64,000 nt of DNA from Nodosilinea sp. WJT8-NPBG4. GTDB taxonomy: Bacteria; Cyanobacteriota; Cyanobacteriia; Phormidesmidales; Phormidesmidaceae. Below, piece after piece: positions 25,673 through 35,839 of this stretch. Positions within the stretch are counted from its first letter, which is position 1. Each line of letters starts with the position of its first letter. Where the stretch lies: positions 88,903-152,902 of the forward strand of contig JAHHHQ010000047.1 in the NCBI GenBank assembly GCA_019359285.1, written 5' to 3'. The notes beneath the pieces are model-generated. The model saw nothing but the letters and a program-made list of their open reading frames with translations, ran no database searches and was not told where the DNA came from. Position numbers and translations under genes: made by a program.

Positions 25673-27283
25673 CTAGTCGATTTGAGAGGCCAGAACAGTG
25701 GGCAGTTCAGCCACTGTCACCTGAGGAGCCACCAACACATGGGCGTAGAGCGGCGAAGTTGGGGCAGATGCTACCAGGGTATGTTGCACGCGGCTAGCCA
25801 CTTCAACGGTCTTGGCGTCGTAAACCTGAGTGGCCAGTTTGGGGTAGAGACCAATCCCAATGATTGGCACCAGCAGACAGGCCGCTACAAAGGCTTCGCG
25901 GGGGCGAATATCAATGATATTGGGCACCTTAGCCACCACTTTGCCCGTGTCACCGTAGAAAATGCGGCGCAGCATAGAGAGCAGGTAAATGGGCGACAGC
26001 ACAACCCCAACGGCAGCACCGACAATAATCACGGTTTTAAAGGTTGTGCTGTAGACATCGCTGGTAGCCATACCGAGGAACACCGCGATCTCGCTGACAA
26101 ACCCGCTCATGCCGGGCAGGGCCAGAGACGCCATCGAAGCGGCGGTAAAGAATGCGAAGCTGGTGGGCATCTTGCGGGCTATACCCCCCATCTCATCCAT
26201 GTCGAGGGTGTGGGTGCGCTCGTAGGTCACCCCAGACAAAAAGAACATCACCGCCGCAATCAGCCCGTGGGAAATCATTTGCAGCATAGCGCCACTCATC
26301 CCCAAGGTAGTGAAAGCCGAGCAACCGATGAGCACAAAGCCCATGTGGGCTACCGACGAGTAGGCCATGCGGCGTTTGAGGTTATCTTGGCCGAAGGCAG
26401 TCATCGAGGCATAAATCACGTTGACTACACCGAGGATAGCCAGCACGGGGGCGAAGTAGAGATGCGCGTCGGGCAGCATCTCAATATTCATACGAATCAG
26501 GCCATAGCCTGCCATCTTTAGCAGTACCCCAGCCAAGATCATTGACACGGCGGCGGGGGCTTCGCTGTGGGCATCGGGCAGCCAGGTGTGCAGCGGGAAA
26601 ATCGGCAACTTAACCGCAAAAGCTACTAAGAAAGCCGCGTAGACCAGAAGCTGGAAGGTCAAGCTGTAGTCTTTTTGGGCCAGCTCCGTCAGGTTAAAGG
26701 TAACGGTATCGCCATAGAAAGCCATGGCCAGGGCTGCCACCAAAATGAAGACAGAACCAATGGCAGTGTAGAGAATAAATTTAGTTGCGGCGTAGAGGCG
26801 TTTTTTGCCGCCCCAAATGGAAATCAGCAGGTAAACCGGCACCAGCTCTAATTCCCACATCAAAAAGAACATCACCAGATCCTGGGCCAAAAAGACCCCA
26901 ACCTGGGCGCTGTACATCACGAGCAGCAGGCTGAAGTAGAGGCGAGGACGGTGGGTGATATTCCACGAAGCCAAAATAGCCAGGGTTGTCACCAGACCAC
27001 TGAGCACCACCAGCGGCATAGCTAGGCCATCGGCCCCAAGTGACCAATTGATGCCGACTTGAGGTACCCAGTCATAGCTTTCTACTAGCTGTAGACCGGG
27101 CTGGTTGAGATTGTAAAAGTTAATGAACGTGTAGAGAATTAACGAAAACTCGATGAAGCCAATGCCCAGGGCGTACCAGCGCAGAGTTTGCCCGTTGCGA
27201 TTGGGCAGCACCGGTATCGGCAAAATCGCCAGTAAAGGGAATAAAACTAGGGTCGTTAGCCACGGAAACTGCTCGGTTAGCAT
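25673..27283 (-). CDS. ndhD: NAD(P)H-quinone oxidoreductase subunit 4 (NdhD1 type)
   Basis: Proton-pumping membrane subunit of the photosynthetic NDH-1 complex, 536 residues with about fourteen hydrophobic helices. Recognised by [20 protein letters not shown] with its channel Glu, the [20 protein letters not shown] segment, and [12 protein letters not shown]. The NdhD1 group belongs to respiratory/cyclic-electron-flow NDH-1 rather than the CO2-uptake forms; the assignment to NdhD1 is by general resemblance and the absence of neighbouring ndhF3 or cup genes. It is followed by a strong terminator and preceded by a 575-base non-coding leader region. Confidence 0.95.
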   Translation of the reverse strand: MLTEQFPWLTTLVLFPLLAILPIPVLPNRNGQTLRWYALGIGFIEFSLILYTFINFYNLNQPGLQLVESYDWVPQVGINWSLGADGLAMPLVVLSGLVTTLAILASWNITHRPRLYFSLLLVMYSAQVGVFLAQDLVMFFLMWELELVPVYLLISIWGGKKRLYAATKFILYTAIGSVFILVAALAMAFYGDTVTFNLTELAQKDYSLTFQLLVYAAFLVAFAVKLPIFPLHTWLPDAHSEAPAAVSMILAGVLLKMAGYGLIRMNIEMLPDAHLYFAPVLAILGVVNVIYASMTAFGQDNLKRRMAYSSVAHMGFVLIGCSAFTTLGMSGAMLQMISHGLIAAVMFFLSGVTYERTHTLDMDEMGGIARKMPTSFAFFTAASMASLALPGMSGFVSEIAVFLGMATSDVYSTTFKTVIIVGAAVGVVLSPIYLLSMLRRIFYGDTGKVVAKVPNIIDIRPREAFVAACLLVPIIGIGLYPKLATQVYDAKTVEVASRVQHTLVASAPTSPLYAHVLVAPQVTVAELPTVLASQID

Positions 27284-27858
27284 GACAATTCGCGTGAGTA
27301 GTACTACAGAAACAGCCAGCGCATTCAGATTCCGGTTTTAGTGTCTGATTCGAGGCGGACACACACCCATGGTGTAGACATCTAGAGAAGACGACCTACA
27401 AATGCTGTTCGCGGCGGCCTACCCTAGGCAGGAGGTCGGAGGACTTCAGCGAGCGAGCCGTGGCTTAAAAGGCACGACGAAGTAACAAACCGGACTGCAA
27501 GATCGATAGAGAGATATACCTATCTTCGCGCCCGTCCCCAGTATAGGAAACTTAATAAACATTTGATAAGTAATTTCCGCCCAAAATCGCAAAATATTGA
27601 TGTCTTAGTGGCTGCTGTGAAGGCCACGCAAGCATTTCAGGCGCTTTTCACATTTGAATTAATTGAAGTAAGCACTCACATTTAGATACGTCAATACCTA
27701 AAACGTTACATTTGACCGCCCTCGTCTGGACTGCAGGCGGAACGTCGTAGCCTGATGGTCGGGATTCCTGTGGCCTCAAAAAGCCTTGATTTATTGAGCT
27801 GTCAGTTGTGACACAGCCCCAACACTTTGCAATTTGTGGGGCTGGCGGTCCAGTGTGG
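27284..27858. other. Long intergenic region between thrB and ndhD
   Basis: 575 bases between two genes on the minus strand with no credible coding frame. The ndhD-proximal half is GC-rich (around 27400-27480); the middle (27540-27600) is AT-rich with TTAATAAACATTTGATAAG, a likely promoter zone. No tRNA or known small-RNA signature was recognised. A long regulated 5' leader for ndhD is possible but not demonstrated. Confidence 0.4.
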
Positions 27859-28785
27859 CTAAACAGGGCTGACCTGGGCTCCAGTGGTTTCCAAGCTGAG
27901 TACATGGGTCGTGGCCGACTGCCCAGTATTGGCCCAGGCCGCGGCCATGGCATCCCCCACTGCGGCGCTTTGCTCAACAGGCGTGAGGGCTAGCAGCGCG
28001 GGGCCAGCACCACTAATGACGAGGCCGTAAGCTCCGGCCTCAACAGCGGCGGCTGAGACAGCCTCATAGCCGGGAATCAGTGACTGTCGATAGGGCTGGT
28101 GAATGCGATCGCCCAGGGCCACCCGCAGCCAGTCGCCCCGACCGCTCTCTAGCCCTCGCAGCAGTAGCCCCAGGTGAGCAGTATTAAAAATGGCGTCGGC
28201 CCGGCTGTAGCTGGTGGGTAAGACCTGGCGGGCGGCGGCGGTCGAGAGCTCAAAGTCGGGCACAATCACCACCGGCACAATGTCGGTGTGCCAAGGGATG
28301 GGGCATAGGGTAGCGGTGCCGTCAGCATTGCCAACCGCTAGCTGGCAGCCCCCCACCAGGGCGGGTACGACATTATCGGGGTGGCCCTCTAGGGCGATCG
28401 CCATCTCCACTACGGCCGACTGCTCGAGGGGCCGTTCGCACAGCGCATTGGCCCCCAGCAGGCCGCCCACGATTGCGGTAGACGAGCTGCCCAGCCCGCG
28501 CGCTAGAGGAACGGCCAGATCAATGGCAATCTCTACCGCTGGCACCGCCAGCCCCTGCTGTTGATAAAAGTGAGCGAAGGCTTTGTAAACCAGGTTAGAC
28601 CCGTCCGTCACTACCCGGTCGGCCTCTAACCCGCTGACCGCGATCGCAACTGTTCCCGCTGCCTGATCAAGGGCCGTAAAGCGAAAACGGTTGTAGAGCG
28701 TTAGCGCTGCCCCCAAACAGTCGAAGCCGGGGCCGATGTTGGCAGTGGTGGCGGGCACAGTAACAGAGATAGGCGTTGACACCAC
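27859..28785 (-). CDS. thrB: Homoserine kinase
   Basis: Phosphorylates L-homoserine to O-phosphohomoserine in threonine synthesis; GHMP kinase family, 308 residues. N-terminal SVTVPATTANIGPGFDCLG, the ATP-binding loop VPLARGLGSSSTAIVGGLLG, and the C-terminal YGLVISGAGPALLAL are all standard. The start is GTG 28785, preceded by GGAGG at five bases spacing. Threonyl-tRNA synthetase is encoded 570 bases upstream on the same strand, with a plus-strand gene between. Confidence 0.95.
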   Translation of the reverse strand: MVSTPISVTVPATTANIGPGFDCLGAALTLYNRFRFTALDQAAGTVAIAVSGLEADRVVTDGSNLVYKAFAHFYQQQGLAVPAVEIAIDLAVPLARGLGSSSTAIVGGLLGANALCERPLEQSAVVEMAIALEGHPDNVVPALVGGCQLAVGNADGTATLCPIPWHTDIVPVVIVPDFELSTAAARQVLPTSYSRADAIFNTAHLGLLLRGLESGRGDWLRVALGDRIHQPYRQSLIPGYEAVSAAAVEAGAYGLVISGAGPALLALTPVEQSAAVGDAMAAAWANTGQSATTHVLSLETTGAQVSPV

Positions 28786-28913
28786 AAAAGCCTCCGACAG
28801 GCGTGGAACATTTAGGCCAAGGATACTATCACTTTTTGAGAAGCCTCTGTCAGACTGAAAGCAAGGCCAGGGGGTGAACAGGTCGTGAGTATAGGGAATC
28901 CAAGATTTTTGTT

Positions 28914-29351
28914 ATGAACGCAAACTCAGTAATTAAAAGTGGCGTAGTGGCTTTAGGGCTTGGTATGGGGATTTTGACGGCGATCGCCCCCATTCAAGCA
29001 GAACCCGCTGTGGATACAGTTGTTGAGCCCGTTGCCCAGGGCACTGAACAACAGTTAATTTTACCCTTTACCGATGTATCGCCCGACCACTGGGCCTACG
29101 AGGCTCTGCTGAATCTGGCTGGGGTCTATGGCTGCGTAAGCGGCTACCCCGACGGCACTTTTCGGGGCGAAGACACCGTCAGCCGCTACGAGTTCGCTGC
29201 CGGGATGGACTCATGCCTAAGCGTGCTAACCAATCAGGCACAGCAACAGCAGCAGGCCCGCGACCAACAGGTGCGATCGCTGATCGATGCTATGGAGCAA
29301 TCGCTCAGCGACCTGCGCGAAATTGAGGCCGATCTGCCCGCAGCTCCCTAG
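28914..29351 (+). CDS. Exported protein with a single SLH domain
   Basis: 145 residues: signal peptide ending IQAEP, one S-layer homology domain (FTDVSPDHWAYEALLNLAGV followed by GCVSGYPDGTFRGEDTVSRY), then a Gln-rich helical stretch and a stop. In cyanobacterial SomA/SomB porins the same SLH and coiled coil precede an outer-membrane beta barrel, which is absent here; the stop precedes the thrS terminus by only a few bases. It is either a small stand-alone cell-wall-anchored protein or a shortened porin. Confidence 0.85.
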   Translation: MNANSVIKSGVVALGLGMGILTAIAPIQAEPAVDTVVEPVAQGTEQQLILPFTDVSPDHWAYEALLNLAGVYGCVSGYPDGTFRGEDTVSRYEFAAGMDSCLSVLTNQAQQQQQARDQQVRSLIDAMEQSLSDLREIEADLPAAP

Positions 29352-29355
29352 GTAG

Positions 29356-31179
29356 CTAGAAGTCTTCGCGGGCGGCGATCGCCGCCGCCACTCGATCCAC
29401 CACCTCAGCCACGGGCAGAGCGCCTAACTCTCCCTGGGCGCGGGTGCGAATACTGAGAGCGTTGGCCTCCAGCTCCTTCGCGCCGACTACGGCCATGATC
29501 GGTATCTTGGCCTTTTCGGCGTTGCGCACCATTTTGCCCAGGCGATCGCCGCTGGCATCGACCTCTACCCGTACTCCTTTGGCCAAGAGCTGGTCAGCTA
29601 CGGATTGAGCAAAGCCCAGTTGCTCCTCGGTGACGGGCAGCAGGCGCATCTGCACCGGAGCCAGCCAGAGAGGAAAGTCACCCGCATATTCCTCAATCAA
29701 AATGCCAATCAGTCGCTCTAACGAGCCAAAGGGAGCGCGGTGAATCATTACCGGGCGCTGGCGCGAGCCGTCTTCAGCTACATACTCCAGGTCAAAGCGC
29801 TCGGGCAGGTTGTAGTCAACCTGCACCGTGCCCAGCTGCCACTCTCGCTCTAGGGCATCTCGAAAGATAAAGTCGAGCTTAGGACCGTAGAAAGCTGCCT
29901 CTCCCGGAGCCTCAAAATACTCCATGCCAAGCGTCTGAACGGCTCGGCGAATTGCGTTTTGAGAGGTTTCCCAGACATCGTCGCCACCAATGTATTTGGT
30001 CGACTCAGGGTCACGGAAGCTGAGTCGCGCCTTAAAATTCTTCAGTTTCAGGCTGCGAAACACCGAGAGAATCAGGTCTACTACCTTGAGAAACTCGTCA
30101 TCAAGCTGCTCAGGGCGCACAAACAGGTGAGAATCATCTACCGTAAAGCCCCGCACGCGAGTGAGGCCGCCCAGTTCTCCCGACTGCTCATAGCGATACA
30201 CCGTGCCAAACTCCGCTAGGCGCAGGGGCAGCTCTCGGTACGACCTAAGCTCACTCTTATAGATCTGAATATGGAAGGGGCAGTTCATGGGCTTCATCAC
30301 AAAGCCCTCCTCTGCTAGACGGGCCGCATCATCATCCGCCATCAGCGGAAACATGTCTTCTCGGTAGTTCTGCCAGTGCCCCGACGTTTTAAATAGGTCT
30401 ACCCGGGCAATGTGGGGGGTAACTACGCCCAGATATCCCCGCTTAGTTTGCTCCTCTTTAAGGAAGGTTTCCAGCGTAGAGCGCAGCACTGTGCCCTTGG
30501 GTGTCCACAGGGGCAGGCCCGGCCCAACATCATCGGCAAAAATAAACAGCCCCAGCTCTTTCCCCAGCTTGCGGTGGTCGCGACGCTTGGCCTCTTCCCG
30601 GCGGCGCTTGTACTCCTGAAGCTGCTCAGGGGTTTCCCAAGCAGTGCCATAGATGCGCTGGAGCTGGGCCCGGTTTTCATCGCCGCGCCAGTAGGCCCCC
30701 GCCACACTTTCCAACTCAAAGGCCTTGGGGTTCAAGTCGGTGGTGCTAGCCACGTGGGGCCCTGCGCAGAGATCCCACCACTGGTCCCCCAGATGGTAAA
30801 GCGTGATCGGATCTTTTAGATCTTGCAGAATTTCGAGCTTGTAGGGTTCGCCCAGGGCCTCGATGCGGCGCTGGGCTTCTTCGCGGGTGACGGTTTCTTG
30901 AGTTACCGGCAGCCCTTTGTTGATGATCTTGATCATCTCTTTCTTGATCGCCTTCAGGTCTTGGTCGGTGAAGGGCTCAGGGCTGTCAAAGTCGTAGTAA
31001 AAGCCGTAGTCGATCGAAGGGCCAATGGTTACCTGCGTCTTGGGAAACAACGTCTGTACCGCCATTGCCATAACGTGCGAGAAGGTGTGGCGAATGCGCT
31101 GAAGCGCTTCTGACTCGCTGGTGCGGGGCAGAAGCATGGGTACAGTAGACTCGGGTGCAGACAAATCAGTTTGAGCCAT
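29356..31179 (-). CDS. thrS: Threonyl-tRNA synthetase
   Basis: Class II aminoacyl-tRNA synthetase, 607 residues. It begins directly with the editing domain (HTFSHVMAMA carries HxxxH, and DLCAGPHVAST carries the Cys/His), so the N-terminal TGS domain of the E. coli enzyme is missing, as is usual in cyanobacteria. The catalytic core is marked by KPMNCPFHIQIY and the tRNA-binding and anticodon domain by AGDFPLWLAPVQMRLLPV. Both editing and zinc-ligand residues look intact. Confidence 0.96.
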   Translation of the reverse strand: MAQTDLSAPESTVPMLLPRTSESEALQRIRHTFSHVMAMAVQTLFPKTQVTIGPSIDYGFYYDFDSPEPFTDQDLKAIKKEMIKIINKGLPVTQETVTREEAQRRIEALGEPYKLEILQDLKDPITLYHLGDQWWDLCAGPHVASTTDLNPKAFELESVAGAYWRGDENRAQLQRIYGTAWETPEQLQEYKRRREEAKRRDHRKLGKELGLFIFADDVGPGLPLWTPKGTVLRSTLETFLKEEQTKRGYLGVVTPHIARVDLFKTSGHWQNYREDMFPLMADDDAARLAEEGFVMKPMNCPFHIQIYKSELRSYRELPLRLAEFGTVYRYEQSGELGGLTRVRGFTVDDSHLFVRPEQLDDEFLKVVDLILSVFRSLKLKNFKARLSFRDPESTKYIGGDDVWETSQNAIRRAVQTLGMEYFEAPGEAAFYGPKLDFIFRDALEREWQLGTVQVDYNLPERFDLEYVAEDGSRQRPVMIHRAPFGSLERLIGILIEEYAGDFPLWLAPVQMRLLPVTEEQLGFAQSVADQLLAKGVRVEVDASGDRLGKMVRNAEKAKIPIMAVVGAKELEANALSIRTRAQGELGALPVAEVVDRVAAAIAAREDF

Positions 31180-31396
31180 TGGTCAACGCTGAAGGCAAAA
31201 AGAATGTAGCCTCTAGTTTAGCGACTATTGGGTAAACCCAAAGCTATGGTCACTAGGTACGGTTATCTCACCCCAACGGGAGACTAGCTAGCTTCGCAAT
31301 CCATCTGCTTGGGGTTTATGATGGGGTGAAAGGACACCACTCTAGGGTATGGGCAAGACCCCACGACTACCCGAGGGAAATTAAGCTTAAACAAAA

Positions 31397-31424
31397 TTGC
31401 GTCTTTGCAGTCTTGTGTTATGCT
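31397..31424 (+). promoter_or_regulatory. Candidate sigma-70-type promoter for the DUF4327-like gene
   Basis: TTGCGT at 31397-31402 and TATGCT at 31419-31424 are separated by 16 bases. The site is about 95 bases upstream of the small gene starting at 31520. It is a consensus-like match only; no transcription data. Confidence 0.4.
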
Positions 31425-31519
31425 GTGTTCCTGAATCTCGGGTTAATGTCTGCGCAAGTTTCAAGGGTGTGCAGAATTTCCCCAGTTCAACGTTCTGAAG
31501 AGCTTTTTAAATCGAAAAT

Positions 31520-31756
31520 ATGACTGAAGCAATTGCCGACTTAGTTGTCGCTCACCCAATGGTGAAATTTCAGCGCCAAGTTGAGTCTTTAGTTAAGAAG
31601 TCCAAAGTAGTTCGCCCCAGCGATCCGATTTGGAAAATTGCTTTCTTGTTTGGGGATGACTGGACCCACTGGAAGCAAGAACTAGAAGAATTCGACTTTT
31701 CTACCCAAGATCCGATTGAGGATCTGCTGTCAGTGCAATCCTGGGAAGAGGATTAA
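31520..31756 (+). CDS. DUF4327-like small protein, 78 aa
   Basis: Acidic soluble protein whose pattern VVRPSDPIWKIAFLFG, then WKQELEEFDFSTQDPIEDLL and a terminal SWEED resembles the cyanobacterial DUF4327 family (Pro-Ile start, ELEE-type acidic core, DLL then WE-D end). The function is unknown. It stands alone between convergent/divergent neighbours and has a promoter-like element upstream. Confidence 0.65.
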   Translation: MTEAIADLVVAHPMVKFQRQVESLVKKSKVVRPSDPIWKIAFLFGDDWTHWKQELEEFDFSTQDPIEDLLSVQSWEED

Positions 31757-31783
31757 TGAAATAGCTGGTCGATGACGGGTTGG

Positions 31784-33628
31784 TTAACTCGTCATCGACA
31801 GCATATCGGGCTGTAGCTTAATACGCACAAGGATGGTCGTGATGTTGTCATGGCCATTCTTTTCGTTGGCTAAATCAATGAGCTGGGCAGCGCCACTGTC
31901 TAAATTAGTTCTTGAGCTCAACAGGCTAGCAACATGGGTATCAGCGTGGCGCTCCAGCAAGTCATTGTCGCTGAGACCGTCGGAGCATAGGATCAGCAGC
32001 GTGTCTTCCGTCAGCTCGTGGTAGGCAATGCCGGGGACGAGGTCTTCCTTGCCCCTAGGACCCAGAGCCTGGGTTAGTTGGTAAGCGTCAGGGCGAGCAT
32101 AGGCTATAGCTGGTTCTACACCCCGATTGATTTCGCGCTGGCCGACCTCATGGTCGAGGGTGAGCTGTCGTAGTCCCAATCGCTTGCTATAGCTATATAG
32201 CCGGCTGTCGCCCACATGAACGACGGCGATGTCAAGGTTGTGCAGCAGCACCATGACGAGGGTGGTGCCCATGCGCCCTACCCCAGATGTTGCGTTGGCT
32301 TGGTTGATGTCGAAGATAGTCTGGTTGGCTGTGATCACGGCCTGCGCCAGGGCGCTTTGGTCGGGTAGGCGATCGCTACTCCAGTGCTGAGTCAAGTAAT
32401 CGCGCAGCGTGCGCACGGCTAGCTGACTCGCCACTTCGCCTGAGGCATGCCCACCCATACCATCACAGAGAATGTAGAGCCCCTTAGACCGCAGAATTGT
32501 GCCCTGGGGACCGCTGACCTTCTGTAACTGTGTCTGGGTAAAGAACCAGTCTTCGTTATGGTGGCGCTGCTGGCCGACGTGGCTCTGGCCGGCATCGTCG
32601 AGGTGAGCCAGCTTCATGGGTAAGACCATAGTTGGCGTCTCTATTGGCCCACCGCCATCGTCATCGTCAGACAGTTCCTGGGTGTCGAAAACCGCATCGG
32701 CATCTTCGCAACCGGCAGCTGATCGCTCAATGTCTGGGTCTAGGCCTGAAGCGGTAATCGCTTCCTCAGGCTCTGGTGTGGGGGTAGAGGAAACCTCAAC
32801 CGGCGGCGAATAGGCTTGGGCGGCTTCGGCTAGGGTAGTTTGCACCTGATCGAGGTCACCTAGCAGCCCCTCAGCTAGATTGCTGATTAAAGTTTTTACC
32901 TTAGCGGGCAGACAGCATTGACCGCCATCAAGCATAAGCTGCCACATTTGACCTAGCGACTCCAGGGGCAAGAGAGGCAGGTTGGGCATCTGATCGACCT
33001 GAGTCAGGCAGAGCAGATTATTTTCGTTAAGGGCAAGCCGCTGGGGAGTTAGGAGGGTAGCCTGACCCTGCCATGGTGCCAATGCCTCCCACAGCAGCGT
33101 AGTCTCAAATAACCACTGGAGGTGCTGGAGTGGGTCGTCTATGGCCGCCCAGCCCGCTGCTAGCGACAGCCAAATGCTGCGGTCTTCAATCAGTAAAAGG
33201 GTGCGCTGAGGCGTTTGCCACGCGTGGTGCAACTCGGGAACAGCCGGGAAGTAGTCGGCCTGGAGGGCCAGGTATGGGTAGGCTTCGGGGGGAACCGTGA
33301 CAGCCAGGGGATGTTCTGCGGGATTGAGAGCCGGTGTTTCGAGCCAGTCTGCTTGCAGGGCTTGCAGGGGCGTGTCGGCCTCGGGCTGGCAGTCAATGAC
33401 AACTAGAGGGGTAGCGCCAAACGATGTCCGACTGTCTGACGGAGACATGAGTCGGTAACGGCGATCGCCATCGAGATAGCCATCTGGGTCGAGATCACCA
33501 GGGGAGATCGCCGCTGCCCCTGCCCGAGGAATATCAATCACTCGCCAACGCTGGAGTGGCTGACCACACCGTTTGCAGGACCGCTGTGAATTGATATTGT
33601 CAAACTCACAAAAGGGGCAGGTTAGCAT
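31784..33628 (-). CDS. PP2C-type protein phosphatase with N-terminal zinc ribbon
   Basis: 614-residue Ser/Thr phosphatase. The N-terminus has a four-Cys zinc ribbon (MLTCPFCEFDN, then CKRCGQPLQRW), followed by a long regulatory region of about 300 residues with an acidic stretch (SDDDDGGGPIETPT). The C-terminal PP2C domain starts at about residue 340: GQQRHHNEDWFF, LCDGMGGHASGEVA, VVHVGDSRLYSYS, LILCSDGLSDNDLL and GHDNITTILVRI supply the metal-binding aspartates. Proteins of this kind oppose Hanks-type kinases in cyanobacteria; the substrates are unknown. Confidence 0.93.
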   Translation of the reverse strand: MLTCPFCEFDNINSQRSCKRCGQPLQRWRVIDIPRAGAAAISPGDLDPDGYLDGDRRYRLMSPSDSRTSFGATPLVVIDCQPEADTPLQALQADWLETPALNPAEHPLAVTVPPEAYPYLALQADYFPAVPELHHAWQTPQRTLLLIEDRSIWLSLAAGWAAIDDPLQHLQWLFETTLLWEALAPWQGQATLLTPQRLALNENNLLCLTQVDQMPNLPLLPLESLGQMWQLMLDGGQCCLPAKVKTLISNLAEGLLGDLDQVQTTLAEAAQAYSPPVEVSSTPTPEPEEAITASGLDPDIERSAAGCEDADAVFDTQELSDDDDGGGPIETPTMVLPMKLAHLDDAGQSHVGQQRHHNEDWFFTQTQLQKVSGPQGTILRSKGLYILCDGMGGHASGEVASQLAVRTLRDYLTQHWSSDRLPDQSALAQAVITANQTIFDINQANATSGVGRMGTTLVMVLLHNLDIAVVHVGDSRLYSYSKRLGLRQLTLDHEVGQREINRGVEPAIAYARPDAYQLTQALGPRGKEDLVPGIAYHELTEDTLLILCSDGLSDNDLLERHADTHVASLLSSRTNLDSGAAQLIDLANEKNGHDNITTILVRIKLQPDMLSMTS

Positions 33629-33913
33629 CCTAGCAATGATCCAAAGTTAGGCTAGCCAGCTAGCAGGTAGGGCGTACCCCATGCTAGGCATTTAAGTTGT
33701 GCGCGGTCCTGAGGGAATCAGCAGACCCTGAGCAACCGATCAATGCACCCTTGAAGTCAAACGGCCTCGCCGTTGCACATTAAGTATCGCACGGGTCACC
33801 TCCAGGTCGCCCCGTTGCAAGCTCATGGTAACTTAACGCTTTTGTCCTGACTTGCCTGACCCATCGATTCTTGACCCAGTCTCAATCTGCTTAAGGTTGG
33901 CGATCGCCAAAGT

Positions 33914-34510
33914 CTAGATTTGCAGCAGCCTTTGCTGCTCGGCAGGGGTAGCATGCCGCCACTGGCCAGGCTGTAGATCGCCCAGGTGGAGGTGGGCGAT
34001 CGCCTGGCGCACCAGCCTCAGGGTGGGATGGCCTACGGCAGCGGTCATGCGGCGCACCTGCCGGTTTTTGCCTTCCTGAAGGGTCATTTCTAGCCAGGCA
34101 GTGGGAATGTTTTGGCGATGGCGAATGGGTGGATCGCGTTCAGGCAGGAGGGGTTCGGTCATCAGCAATTCGACCTGGCAAGGAAGGGTGCGGTACCCCT
34201 TAATGGTCACCCCCTGCCGGAGCTGAGCGATTGCGCCTGGAGAAGGCACCTGCTCAACCTGCACCCAGTAGGTGCGAGGGTGGCCAAATCGAGGCTCGCT
34301 GAGCCGATGCTGAACTCGACCGTGGTCAGTTAACAGCATCAGCCCTTCGCTATCGCGATCGAGCCGTCCAACGGGGTAGACATCGGCAATGGGAATGAAG
34401 TCTTTGAGCGTGAGGCGGTCGGCCGAGTCAGATGCCGGCAGGGTGCTCCCTGGGCTGAACTGACTGAGTACGTTATAGGGCTTGTAAAACAGAATGTACT
34501 GATACCCCAT
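33914..34510 (-). CDS. RluE/RsuA-family pseudouridine synthase
   Basis: 198 residues. The catalytic Asp lies in VYPVGRLDRDSEGLMLLT. YILFYKPYNVLSQFS at the start, RTYWVQVEQVP, and the closing EGKNRQVRRMTAAVGHPTLR match the RsuA branch, closest by length to RluE (23S rRNA, helix 80 region). The S4-like N-terminal domain of RsuA is absent, which also fits RluE. No neighbouring ribosomal gene. Confidence 0.9.
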   Translation of the reverse strand: MGYQYILFYKPYNVLSQFSPGSTLPASDSADRLTLKDFIPIADVYPVGRLDRDSEGLMLLTDHGRVQHRLSEPRFGHPRTYWVQVEQVPSPGAIAQLRQGVTIKGYRTLPCQVELLMTEPLLPERDPPIRHRQNIPTAWLEMTLQEGKNRQVRRMTAAVGHPTLRLVRQAIAHLHLGDLQPGQWRHATPAEQQRLLQI

Positions 34511-34643
34511 CGTGCCGCTTATATCTATGTAATCGGCTGCAACATTTCATTGCAACTCTTGTGGAAATGTTGAGAAAATACAGCGGCCTAGGCGAGGCCG
34601 ATATGCTGAACTCTAATAGGACTGATTTTGGCAGGACAACACC

Positions 34644-34958
34644 ATGGATACCGGGAATAAGTATCGCTTCGCTTGCACGCTTACCTTTGGAGATATTTAC
34701 GGGCAAGTTATCGCCTGGCTGGTGATTTTGTTCGTTAGCTTGGCGGCCTCCCTGGCGCTGATGGGGGCACGTCAGCCCATTTTTGCTCTGGCTACCGTAG
34801 GGCTAATTTTGGTGTTGTCGCTGCCGTTTTTGCTCTTTGCCTTTGTGACCACGCTGCTCAACCACATCGAGTTTGAGCCCGTAGATGCCAGTGCAGCAGC
34901 CTCGAGCCGTCCCGATCGAGGGGTTGCCTCTTCCACTCCGGCTAGGGCGCTGAGCTAG
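34644..34958 (+). CDS. Small membrane protein with two hydrophobic helices, 104 aa
   Basis: I do not recognise the function. Residues 20-45 (VIAWLVILFVSLAASLALMG) and 50-72 (ATVGLILVLSLPFLLFAFV) are membrane spans, followed by a Ser/Ala-rich cytosolic tail. Convergent with the TPR protein, overlapping it by four bases at the stop codons. Confidence 0.6.
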   Translation: MDTGNKYRFACTLTFGDIYGQVIAWLVILFVSLAASLALMGARQPIFALATVGLILVLSLPFLLFAFVTTLLNHIEFEPVDASAAASSRPDRGVASSTPARALS

Positions 34959-35839
34959 GGTTTTGACTCGGTGGGTTTAGGCTCAGCGGGAGCAGGCTCG
35001 ACATTGCTGCCGCTAGCCTCTGGTGCGGTCTGCCCCTGGGTTGCCATCTGACCAATTTGGTCTTTGTACTGCGCTGGGGCAAGGGTTGTGGCCTGGGCAA
35101 AAAGAGCCTGGGCCGTTTCGGTGTCGCCCTGATCGCGCAGCACTAGCGCCTTAGCTAATACCGGGCGAAAGTCTTCGGGGGCGGCGGCAATGGTCTCGTC
35201 GTAGAGGGCGATCGCTTGATCTGGGCTCTTGTTCTCAACGTGCACCTGGGCCAGCAGCAGCTTCACCGATGTCGCGTCGAAACTGGCTGCGCCGCCTTCT
35301 GCCTGCAGCTGATCAGCGGTTTTAAGCGTATCTTGCAGCAGCCCGATCGCGGCTTGAGGTCGCTCTTGCTGCACGAGGAGCACCGTTAGCCCTTGCAGGG
35401 CGTTCATGTTGCCGGGCTGCTGGTCGAGCACTTGGCGGTAGATCTGGGCTGCGCCCTCTAGATCGCCCATCTGCTGCTTGGTTTGGGCTAGTAGTACCGC
35501 GTAGTCGGGCACGCTGGGGTTGAGTTCGACGAGCTTTTCGAGGGGGGCAACCACCCCGTTGATGTCACCTAGTTGAATACGGGCGTCAACTAGCCCCTGG
35601 AGGGCGGTTTGGTTGTCGGGCTCGCGCTCTAGCACTAGTTCGTAGCCTTTTGCCTGGGCCTCCAGCTCGGCCTGCATGGCCACGGGGTCAGCAGCAGGAT
35701 TGGCCTCGGCGGTGCTGGTGGCTTTACGGCCGCTGCCGCTATTGCTGCCCAAAATTGGCAGCAACGACAGCGACAAAAAGGCTGCTAACGCCATGGTTAA
35801 GACAGTGCCAACGAGCCAACGGTTGCGTTTTGCGGTCAC
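34955..35839 (-). CDS. Membrane-anchored TPR protein
   Basis: 294 residues: an N-terminal membrane anchor (WLVGTVLTMALAAFLSLSLL), then about four to five tetratricopeptide repeats (YRQVLDQQPGNMNALQGLTV is typical), and a Pro/Glu-rich C-terminus. GTG start at 35839 with GAGGT upstream. Such anchored TPR proteins in cyanobacteria often assist assembly of membrane complexes, but the role is not shown here. Confidence 0.8.
   Translation of the reverse strand: MTAKRNRWLVGTVLTMALAAFLSLSLLPILGSNSGSGRKATSTAEANPAADPVAMQAELEAQAKGYELVLEREPDNQTALQGLVDARIQLGDINGVVAPLEKLVELNPSVPDYAVLLAQTKQQMGDLEGAAQIYRQVLDQQPGNMNALQGLTVLLVQQERPQAAIGLLQDTLKTADQLQAEGGAASFDATSVKLLLAQVHVENKSPDQAIALYDETIAAAPEDFRPVLAKALVLRDQGDTETAQALFAQATTLAPAQYKDQIGQMATQGQTAPEASGSNVEPAPAEPKPTESKP

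Noticed and set aside
25682..26521. Open frame of 279 codons on the plus strand inside ndhD
   Set aside because: It is antisense to a clear NdhD gene; its composition (many His and Gly) is what antisense of a membrane protein gives, with no domain.
27648..27977. 109-codon minus-strand frame between thrB and ndhD
   Set aside because: It overlaps the thrB end in another frame and has no conserved character.
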